Shown here: one piece after another, positions 55,437 to 64,000 of the stretch
Layout: each line of letters opens with the position of its first letter
Position numbering within the stretch: position 1 is the stretch's first letter
From: Harmothoe impar
Lineage: Eukaryota; Annelida; Polychaeta; Phyllodocida; Polynoidae
Length of the DNA stretch: 64,000 nucleotides
Direction of reading: 5' to 3'
Assembly: GCA_947462335.1 (NCBI GenBank)
Contig: OX381714.1
Span: forward strand, 18,882,618-18,946,617
Position numbers and translations under genes: made by a program
Notes under the pieces: model-generated
What the model saw: only the letters and a program-made list of their open reading frames with translations
The model's database searches: none
Told to the model about the DNA's origin: nothing

Positions 55437-55690
55437 TCACACACACAGCAATTCATAAACTGCAGTTCACACATAGTAGCTCACACACAACACTATACAG
55501 AACAGCTCACATACAGAGCAGCTCACAGTTCAGCATAGACAGCAGCTCAAATACAGCAGCTCAAATACACAACAGCTAACTGAGTAGCTCACAGAGCAGC
55601 ATACAGACTAGAGCTCTCATAGAGCAGCTCACAGAGATATGCATCTTACAGAGATGTGCTGCAGGGAGCAGGGGCCGCATACAGCAGCAG
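55437..55690. repeat. CAGCTCACA-rich degenerate repeat
   Basis: Many irregular copies of CAGCTCACA/ACAGAGCAGCTCA, ending in a CAG run at about 55683-55694. Confidence 0.75.
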
Positions 55691-55795
55691 CAGCAGATGT
55701 TGTCTCACCAGATGGCAGCATCAGGGTCAGCCCCAGGGGCTCACACACAACTAGAACACACTATCTGAGAACTGTAGACGTGCCACACTAACTAG

Positions 55796-56240
55796 CATTA
55801 ACTCACACTAACTCACACTAACTCGCCCCAACTCACACTGACTCACACCAACTCACACCAACTCACACCAACTCACACTAACTCACATCTACTAACACCA
55901 ACTCACACCAACTCACACTAACTCACACTAACTTCCACCAACTCACACTCTGTATGCACTCACACTGACTCACACCAACTCACACTAACTCACACCAACT
56001 CACACCAACTCACACTAACTCACATCTACTAACACCAACTCACACCAACTCACACTAACTCACACTAACTTCCACCAACTCACACTCTGTATGCACTCAC
56101 ACCAACTCACACACAGGTAAAACACACTATCTGAGAGCTGTAGACGTGCCACGCCAACTCACACTAACTCACACCAACGTACACACAAGTAGAACACACT
56201 GTCTGTGAGTTTTAGACGTGCCACATCAACTCACACCAAT
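55796..56240. repeat. AACTCACACY tandem repeat with higher-order structure
   Basis: A 10-bp unit (AACTCACACT/AACTCACACC) in about 30 copies. A larger block of about 120 bp, including CTCTGTATGCACTCACAC, is itself duplicated (about 55850-55960 and 55970-56090). Then CAAGTAGAACACACT-type blocks repeat to about 56290. Confidence 0.85.
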
Positions 56241-56299
56241 TACCTCACACACAAGTAGTGTCGACACACTATCTGAGAGCTGTAGAATGCCATGCTAAC

Positions 56300-58740
56300 T
56301 CACAGTAACTTACACCGGTTTACACGGGTGTCTCTTATGAAGGGTAATCCATATATTATGGATTATAGACTTGCCAAAGAGAGCTCACACTTTAACATGG
56401 ACATACCGCCCACTGTCTTGAAGAGCATATATTATAGACTTGTCACAGAAGCTCACAGGGTTAACATAATTATATTCTATACTTAGTAGGAGAATTGTCC
56501 TGAAATCATGCCACCTGCACTGAAAGCACTGAGATTTACCTTGGCACGCAGAACAGGGTCAGTAACAACTGGTGATGTATTGCCTACTCCTTCCTTATCA
56601 TACTTTCTTAGAGCACAGTGAGTTACATGTAGTCTGTTCTGAGCCCAGGACCACAGTCTTACAACTAGTGTATTGGAAAGCATTTACGAGAACATGTACA
56701 GTCAAGTATGCCAACATGCTGTGTGTAGTTTACAAAAACACATCATCGTCCATTGATGCCCTGGCAGCCTTTGCCCAATACGTGCCTGTACGTAACATGC
56801 TTTGAAGCTTATGTCATTGACATTCCCCATGGGGCTCCTGGATATAGAAAGTCAGCCAAAACGCCCAGTGGTGGTCGGCTAAACCAAGGGTATTGTCAAT
56901 TAAGTCAATGGCAGTACTGCTGTGTTGTTGTTGTAGGATGATATTGGCCCTGATTCTAGACATAGTCTATACCTTGTGTTGGAGAACCTGGTGAGGCCGA
57001 CAAAGGGTCTGTAATGAGTTCTCTGTGGGAGCCTCATTAACACCACACTTCTCACCTCATAAGCTCCCCCCTTCAGTGTATTTAATTGAAGTGTGCTATG
57101 GATATGGACCGACATAAAGACCCTACACACTATAATTTATAGTAACGTACTGATGTACAGGGTTTTTGTCCTAACTACAGTAATCCAGTTGGACATATCA
57201 TGAACTAGATATTAACCCAGAGGAGTTCATTTGTGTCACGTGAAGATACTGCCATGCTTTAATTAACTTTAATTAAGGGAACACTCCTGCTCTTGGTAAG
57301 ATTCATGAATATTGTGAACTCCTATGACATGCAGTCCATATTATGTAATATATAAAACGTCCGATATGCATACACGGAATGCTGTGGTATTGAATGAAAA
57401 GTAGGAACACGACCCCCTCATATTTTATGAAGTTATAAACGGACTTTGCTACTCGTTACTGGCATTTGTAAAACTGCATTTGGTTTTGTATCATTGATTT
57501 ACCACAGAGAGGACCGAAACGTGGCTGCATAATGAATAAATACTATAAAACATAGATGTTGTAATCAGTTAATAAGCTGGCCTCATTGATCTTACACATG
57601 TTATGTTTACCACTACCTGTACTTACATTCTTACATAATTTGGCCCACAGAATAGGTTTGTCTCAATAGATCTGACCTAGTGTCACAAAACAGGCTGATC
57701 TGTGGAGATCTATATCGATATAATCAATATCACCGTGTGTTAGCTGCATGAGTGAAATATAAATAAGGTCAGCCCGTGAAGACTAAGATTCCTACATTTC
57801 TGGACTTCTTCATGGAAATCTAGAAATTGTTAGCCAATATTATGAGAGAAAAATTGGTAAGATGGTAATTAATTCTGACATTTTCAGAGTCTAGATAGAT
57901 TCGAGTACAGCAAATTGTAAAGTGAAATTATGCCTATAATGAACAGTACTCATCATTTTGTCTTGATCCTGATAATAATCTAAATTTATCAGATTAATTG
58001 AACACGATCTAGATTAAATTTCTCAATGTCATTGTGTACTTCGATGACTTTCATTCCAGGCAGATCCCATTATTATGTAGACTGCAGCTAAGTTCTAAAA
58101 GGTTATGGACACAGGTGTGGACATACACAGGTCTACCATATGGGCTGTGGTATAAGGGCTGCGGGCAGTGCGTGCTAACATAGATTGAGTACATTCAAAA
58201 TTGGGTTTCACCTGCCCATAACTCACAGTTGATGTAGGTTACTAGTTATCAAGGCACATTGATAGCAGGTGGGGCTGGGTGAGTTATTGGCCAGCAGTAT
58301 TGTACAATAGATGTCACTTCTTACCACCATCACATCTACCTGTTAGGTAACAGGTAACAATTAAACTCTCAGCGAGTATAATATATTGAGAGTACATAAC
58401 CAGTCCATCTGCTAATATAAACACTCTTAAACATTCCTTAATTATTCACATTTATTTCTCCATAGAAGGATGAAATACCAACACCACAATAACCATATTA
58501 TACTGTCGAATGCAGTATATCATAAAGAAAGGTAGATTAATAGATAAGTGCCCTGAGAACAAGATATATTAGGATTGACAAATATAAAACATGGACATGA
58601 TCTATGTGATGGAGCTGGGTTGTCCTCCTGTGCCTGCTGTGACAGTCTCCCACACATGTGGACGTCTTAAGGTGACACCTCCTCCTGCCCAGGTCACCAC
58701 ACACGGCCCCAGCCTCCTCCAGGTGCTACCCGACCCTGGA
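56300..58740. other. No gene recognised
   Basis: AT-rich DNA, no exon or clear element. A GC-rich 180-bp patch near 58600-58745 has open frames on both strands but no motif. Confidence 0.4.
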
Positions 58741-58997
58741 GGGGCCGTAGGGTGCTTTAATGTACCATGCCCGTGGTCGGTATGATGCATGAATGTAGCC
58801 CTGGTGAGTCTACTCGCCAGTGCTGCATGTATTCATGCCTGGTGTCGGACTGTTCAGGAGTGTACCAACTCGGTAGGACTGGTATGATGTATGAATGCAG
58901 CCACTAAATTATACGTTACGTACCACGGCTGCATCCATACATCTTATCGACAGAGGTTATTATTTCATTAAAGCACGGTGCGGCCCTTAAAGGGTTA
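58741..58997. mobile_element. TTAACCC-family element
   Basis: Left part GGGGCCGTAGGGTGCTTTAA; right end GCGGCCCTTAAAGGGTTA. Arms ATGAATGTAGCCCTGGTGAG and CTCGCCAGTGCTGCATG. Confidence 0.75.
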
Positions 58998-59714
58998 CTA
59001 GGGACACTCAATTCAGTACATGACAGGTGAGAGATGAACCCTAGTCTAAACCAGGGCAGGCAGATTTGTCACTGTGAGGCCTAAATTTGGCTATAACTCA
59101 TACTTACTATGGGTATACTGTAATATCATAATGCGTAACGTAGACACATTAAAATACTGGTAGTGCACTAGATACATTACAGATAGATTCAGGGAGCTTA
59201 ATAGCCACCGGGTAGGTAGGATATCTAACACACTATTAACCCTTTAAGAGCAGGATGATGCCGGATCAAGGTTCACGTTCAATTGTCACCATGACGTCAA
59301 AAGGACATATTAGAATAAGCAGTATGATCCCATTAAAGTGTTCAAGACCCCCCCCCCTCCCCCTATTGGTGCTAAATTTCATTTAGATTTAAATTAAAGC
59401 TAAGTTAGTTCTGTCAGGTGTGGGATAATGTTCTATAATATATAAACCTATTTGATGTTAGCCTATTAACTCCATTGGTCGACTATACGAGTATTCCACT
59501 CAAAGACATTAATTAGCCCACTTCTGATGTACCATGGGTATATACTGACTAGACGAAGACAAACTGAAGGGATTCAGTTCAGTAACTGACATATATACTG
59601 GTTCTGTGGGCAGATTATCGACTGGTACCAGTAGTAGTTCTGTGGTCATAATACAAATGTTCATACAAAGTAGTGCAGGTCATCGTTGTACAGACCGTGA
59701 CATACCCAGACTGG
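58998..59714. other. No gene; partial TTAACCC-family end
   Basis: ATTAACCCTTTAAGAGCAGG at about 59235 starts a truncated family member (to about 59345). No exon. Confidence 0.45.
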
Positions 59715-59954
59715 TTAACCCTGTAAGGGCTGCATAGTGCTTTAATGCACCATGCCCTTTGTTGTCATGATACATGAAATGCCGCTTTGGCGAGTAACCC
59801 ACCAGGGCTGCACGAATGCATCATGCCGACCCTAAGGGGCTGATCTGCATGATGCATGGATACAGCGCTAGAGAACTACTCGCCATGGTTGTATGCATGC
59901 ATCATGGACATGGTGACAGGACATTAAAGCAGTATGCGGCCCTTAAAGGGTTAA
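59715..59954. mobile_element. TTAACCC-family element, best-preserved copy
   Basis: Ends TTAACCCTGTAAGGGCTGCA and GCGGCCCTTAAAGGGTTAA are inverted repeats that continue through TAGTGCTTTAATG and CATTAAAGCAGTATG. 240 bp, no coding capacity. The interior has two CATGATNCATGAATGCAG-type arms. Confidence 0.85.
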
Positions 59955-61447
59955 TGACTTCCCACATAAGAGTTATCTAGATCTACCCTTAGAATAGACC
60001 ATATATTACACGGAAGTTAGCTGATGCAGAAGTTAGAGCTAGTGTCAGGAACTCGGATTGTAATAATTGTATCACTTCATAAATCTAGAGTTAAAATTGT
60101 AGTAGAAGGCGTAAATCAAGTGTTTTGTACTTGGCAGGCACATAGTCACGTTGATAAATGACTACTGAATGGAGCCTCATTTGGCATTGGGGCATAAAAT
60201 ATATATGAGCTTCCCATTCAGAAGTTTATATCATCGGTCCATGCGTTGGAGTTGATATATTAGTTGCGTTTAAAGCAGAGATAGATATCTCTCTGTTTAG
60301 AGTAAGTAAACAAAGGTGATTGGTGTTCTTTACTGGTAGTCAGTTTAACGGATGTTTTACCTTAACATATGATACCTTAACATGACTAGGTATAATCGTT
60401 GAATGTGGTGCTATGGAATTCCTGGTAAATTGTATGCCCCTCAACGAAGATAAGCCATTCAAAAAGAGACCACTCGAAAAAAGAAAAGAAAAGAATAACC
60501 CACAAACTCATTGCACCCTTGTTTCAATCTGGTACAAACACGTACACCCCAGCTCTGTCACGGATGCATTTCCCACCAGTGGAATATCCTGCACACAGAG
60601 TGCGTAGCCACTGTTGGTATTTTGGTGGTCCCCACCCAGTGTGACTCTGGATGGGGCGTCCGTTACCATGGTTACGGACGCTAACACCAGAGGGGTTCCG
60701 ATGTGGACGTGTAGGGGGCGCTAACTGTAGCCTTCCGGTGGGAATACACGCTGGGGACTGGGAGATGTGAATGCCATTTTAAAGCCCTGGAGTTAAAATG
60801 AAACTTTATAAACATAAAATCGATTGTAAATACTCAAGATGTAAAATCACTAGGTCTTCCTCTTGAATATTACTGCCCTGGAGGAAACCAATTGATCCTA
60901 GCTTAAAGTAAAATATGGATATAAAAATCAACAGCAAAATCTTTAGCAGGATGTAATCTTTGGCCTCAAGTGCTCTGCAAGTTTATGCTACCCTTGAATG
61001 TGGCAGGAAAGTGTATAAAATTGAGAAAGAAATTCTATATTTACCATAGTGATACCAGCTAAATGATCTCGCAGATATAGCCCTAGAACACAATGAGTAG
61101 AACTTTATGACACTGCTTCCTAGTTGACATATAAAAGCATTGAGGAAAACAATCAGTGGAAATAAACTGTGAATGTTCACCCATTTTGCATCCTGATCAT
61201 CAGACTGCCAAACACCTGCCCCATATTACATATAGCCCACAATGCACTACAACTGTGGGACAGAGCTAGTTCCCGTGAAGAGCCTCACATAATGTTCGGT
61301 AATTCCCGGACTGCAGCCGACATGTTCCGAGTTCCCGGGACTTGAAGCTCCATCAACACCTTGGTACTTAGGGCAGCCCCCAGGGGCGCCACCTGTGAGC
61401 TGCTCTGGGGATCGGGGGGGGGGGGCTGCTCATCTCAGTGTCTGCTG
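59955..61447. other. No gene recognised
   Basis: A near-palindrome GCGTCCGTTACCATGGTTAC (60657 on) and a G-run at 61420 are the only structure seen. Confidence 0.4.
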
Positions 61448-62196
61448 TAGGTTATAGTATACCCACCTACATGCACTGTACACACACAGTGTGCTGCTGT
61501 AGGGGTACATTACCCCCTACATGCACTGTACACACACAATGTGCTGCTGTAGGGGTGCAGTACCCCCTACATGCACTGTACACATACAATGTGCTGCTGT
61601 AGGGGTGCAGTACCCCCTACATGCACTGTACACACACAATGTGCTGCTGTAGGGGTACAGTAACCCCTACATGCACTGTACACACACAATGTGCTGCTGT
61701 AGGGGTGCAGTCACCCCTACATGCACTGTACACACACAATGTGCTGCTGTAGGTGTACAGTACCCCCTACATGCACTGTACACACACAATGTGCTGCTGT
61801 AGGTGTACAGTCACCCCCTACATGCACTGTACACACACAATGTGCTGTAGGGGTACAGTGACCACCTACATGCACTGTACACACACAGTGTGCTGCTGTA
61901 GGGGTACAGTACCCCCTACATGCACTGTACACACACAATGTGCTGCTGTAGGGGTGCAGTACCCCCTACATGCACTGTACACACACAATGTGCTGCTGTA
62001 GGGGTACATTACCCCCTACATGCACTGTACACACACAATGTGCTGCTGTAGGGGTACAGTACCCCCTACATGCACTGTACACACACAATGTGCTGCTGTA
62101 GGGGTACAGTACCCCCTACATGCACTGTACACACACAATGTGCTGCTGTAGGGGTACAGTCACCCCCTACATACACTGTACACATACAATGTGCTG
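61448..62196. repeat. 50-bp satellite, about 15 copies
   Basis: The unit combines ATGCACTGTACACACACAAT, GTGCTGCTGT and AGGGGTACAGTACCCCCTAC. Variants are 47-51 bp. Each unit has a GGGGTACAGTACCCC near-palindrome. Both strands stay open over much of the array, giving artefactual Cys/His-rich frames. Confidence 0.95.
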
Positions 62197-62681
62197 ATTC
62201 ATTTGTTTTCATGATATAATTATATATGTATGTGTATTAGTTGATTTATATTATAGGAACGCCCAAGGCACAAATAGCTAGGGGAAAGAAGGCCTGGTTT
62301 AATCTATAAAGTTGTTAAAGTGCTCACAAGTTATCTTAACATCAAAGGAATAACTGCTGTTAGTGATTGATAATCCTAAAATGTTGACATGTTACACGTG
62401 GATCCCGTCAAATAACATTCAGCTCACAGGGCACAGCCAACATTGTAGCAAACATACTTTGAACGAAGCTATTCAGCACCTGTGTTCTACAAGGAGCTCT
62501 TTAAGAGGGACTGATGAGTGGACAATCCAGAACATGCCATGTAAAAGAGGTAAAACCACAGAGCACCATTGCCCCATTACTGACTGTATAGTGATCACGT
62601 GTACACACGAGTCTGAATGAATGACTATCACGTGGACATGGCACGAGCTGGCAGCTCATCTGCTGAAGTATTACCCAGAAC
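62197..62681. other. No gene recognised
   Basis: Short frame at 62363-62620 without motif. Nothing else. Confidence 0.4.
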
Positions 62682-63022
62682 CTAACCCTTTAACTTAAGA
62701 CAGCAGAATACATACTTTAATGTATAGTGCACTGATGCATGAATGCAGCCCTTGCGAGCCAGCTGTATTCACGTATCTTGCCTACCATACGGGTAGGGTT
62801 ATAACCGTTATTAGGCATGATATTTGAATGCAGTCCTGGCGAATAGACTCACCAGGTCTGCATTCAAACATCATGACGACAAAGGACATAGAACATAATA
62901 GCTGTATGCATCCCATAAACTCCTCAACGGGTTCACCTTTAAGGACGGCATGACTTGGCGGGGCTGCATTGGTGCATCATGACAAATGTCATCTTTTAGT
63001 GACATCCGTCCTTAAAGGGTTA
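62682..63022. mobile_element. TTAACCC-family element, compound copy
   Basis: Begins CTAACCCTTTAACTTAAGAC and ends CCGTCCTTAAAGGGTTAAG. An internal CACCTTTAAGGACGGCATGA at about 62935 suggests a second copy inserted or fused. Confidence 0.65.
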
Positions 63023-63681
63023 AGGCTCTTCCTGTAGAATAATCAATCAGTAAATACTCAATCAATTCGAAACCACGCAGGAAGCGATTTGTCTGTGGAG
63101 GTTTATAGTTGGTAACTTGAGTATAATATCTGGCGGACGTGAGTAGTTTCATCACCTGTATGATTGGTAGACTGCCAGAAAGGTCTCCGGAACAATCAGC
63201 AAAATTATATAATAGTCCATTATGGGAATCATATGATAGGATTTGGGAATTCTTATCATTGAGCTCCTTGGCGTCGGCCCTACCAAAGCATTCTACACGA
63301 ACCAGATGTATATACATAGGGGTTAGTATCGACTCTCATGCTATATCATACCACTCCCCTTTGGACAATGTGAATGAGTCTATATAGACTGTTGTATAGA
63401 TTTCCTCAATATCCATGAATATAGTCTAGCTCATCTATAGTACAGTATATTATATACCATTTTAATGTATTTGGTTGGATTAAGTATAAATCGCTAAGTA
63501 CTAGTACTGGTTTGTTTTACATAGCAAATTTACTCTACCAAACCCACCCGGCCTTTATCATACTCCCAGAATAGAACACAGCTTTCCATATATCTGAACT
63601 CCTACTGACTGGAATGAACTTTGAGGTTTAGGTCAAACCCTGGTCAAATATCCGGAGGACTTGCTCAGTGGCCCTTACATA
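63023..63681. other. No gene assigned
   Basis: Overlapping frames at 63012-63317 (minus, 101 codons) and 63139-63387 (plus, 82 codons) are longer than background but carry no motif I recognise. Confidence 0.35.
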
Positions 63682-63966
63682 GGGCCAAAAAAAAAAAAAG
63701 GTTTGTTTCCGGTCACCCGACCGGGTCTAGCAAAACAGGGCCGGGTCCCCCTCTTTTTTTCTCTTTTTCAAATTTTTCTTTACATACCAGTTTTTACGGT
63801 TTGTAAATCGGATAATTTTTAAGGATTTTGGAGGAAAAACGCTAAAAATAGGCCTAAAATGGGAAAATTTAAAAAAAAAATTAAAAAAAAAAAAAAAAAA
63901 TCCGACCGGCCGGGTCTGGGTTGTCTGACCATGTTACCGGAAACCAACCTTTTTTTTTATTTGGCC
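63682..63966. mobile_element. MITE with GGCCAAAAAAA...GGTTTGTTTCCGGT ends
   Basis: Left end GGCC(A)n GGTTTGTTTCCGGT and right end ACCGGAAACCAACC(T)nATTTGGCC are inverted. Next inside, GACCGGGTCT and GGCCGGGTCTG also repeat. TA lies at both borders. Confidence 0.7.
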
Positions 63967-64000
63967 TAAGCATGTAGCTGGTCATATGTTTTGCCGCCAT

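Noticed and set aside
60657..60682. Near-palindrome around GTTACCATGGTTAC as an RFX site
   Set aside because: The right half does not fit the X-box consensus and no ciliary gene is nearby.
61717..62001. Cys/His-rich open frames on both strands
   Set aside because: By-products of the 50-bp satellite, whose length keeps frames open by chance; no gene signals.
63012..63387. Overlapping 101- and 82-codon frames as exons
   Set aside because: No motif, no convincing splice sites, and opposite strands are equally open.

Overview
The window looks like animal nuclear DNA. Genes are split by GT-AG introns, one gene is a B-box/TRIM-type protein, two are lengsin-like members of the glutamine synthetase family, there are non-LTR retrotransposon remains, and one mobile element is Polinton/Maverick-like. 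AT-rich non-coding DNA full of small inverted-repeat elements, minisatellites and G/C homopolymers suggests a marine invertebrate, perhaps a deuterostome. The species cannot be fixed from the sequence alone.

Layout. (1) 1-3.3 kb holds repeats and two small terminal-inverted-repeat elements. (2) 3.4-15.3 kb is a tandem duplication carrying two minus-strand, three-exon GS-family genes. The right copy (12376-14164) is intact at 442 aa. The left copy (5134-6888) is broken by a 4-bp insertion. (3) 15.4-26.2 kb is mostly gene-free. It has a decayed LINE, a triplicated non-coding unit and MITEs. (4) 26.2-28.2 kb is a minus-strand double-B-box/coiled-coil gene whose N-terminus is a 24-bp coding minisatellite. 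(5) 28947-38161 is the highlight: a 9,215-bp Polinton-like element with long terminal inverted repeats, AG...CT ends and a 6-bp CAAAAT target duplication, nested in an older small element. It carries three genes: a tandem Death-domain protein (minus), a low-complexity protein ending in PC4-like DNA-binding modules (plus), and a protein-primed family B DNA polymerase with zinc fingers and an OTU-like region (plus, one frameshift). I see no integrase, capsid, packaging ATPase or protease. (6) 40.3-41.04 kb is a GC-rich first exon of an unrecognised plus-strand gene ending in a strong splice donor. (7) 41-64 kb is probably its first intron and/or intergenic DNA. It contains at least seven copies of a ~240-bp element bounded by TTAACCCTTTAAGGGC-type ends, a 40-bp minisatellite, a 50-bp satellite and other MITEs.

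How the parts fit. The polymerase, the ssDNA-binding-like protein and the inverted termini form a plausible protein-primed replication module. The Death-domain protein looks like a captured host signalling module that could interfere with apoptosis or innate immune signalling. The inverted repeats are packed with composite E-box/ETS/CRE-like sites that could let host factors drive the element. Domain calls come from reading motifs by eye; no database search was run.
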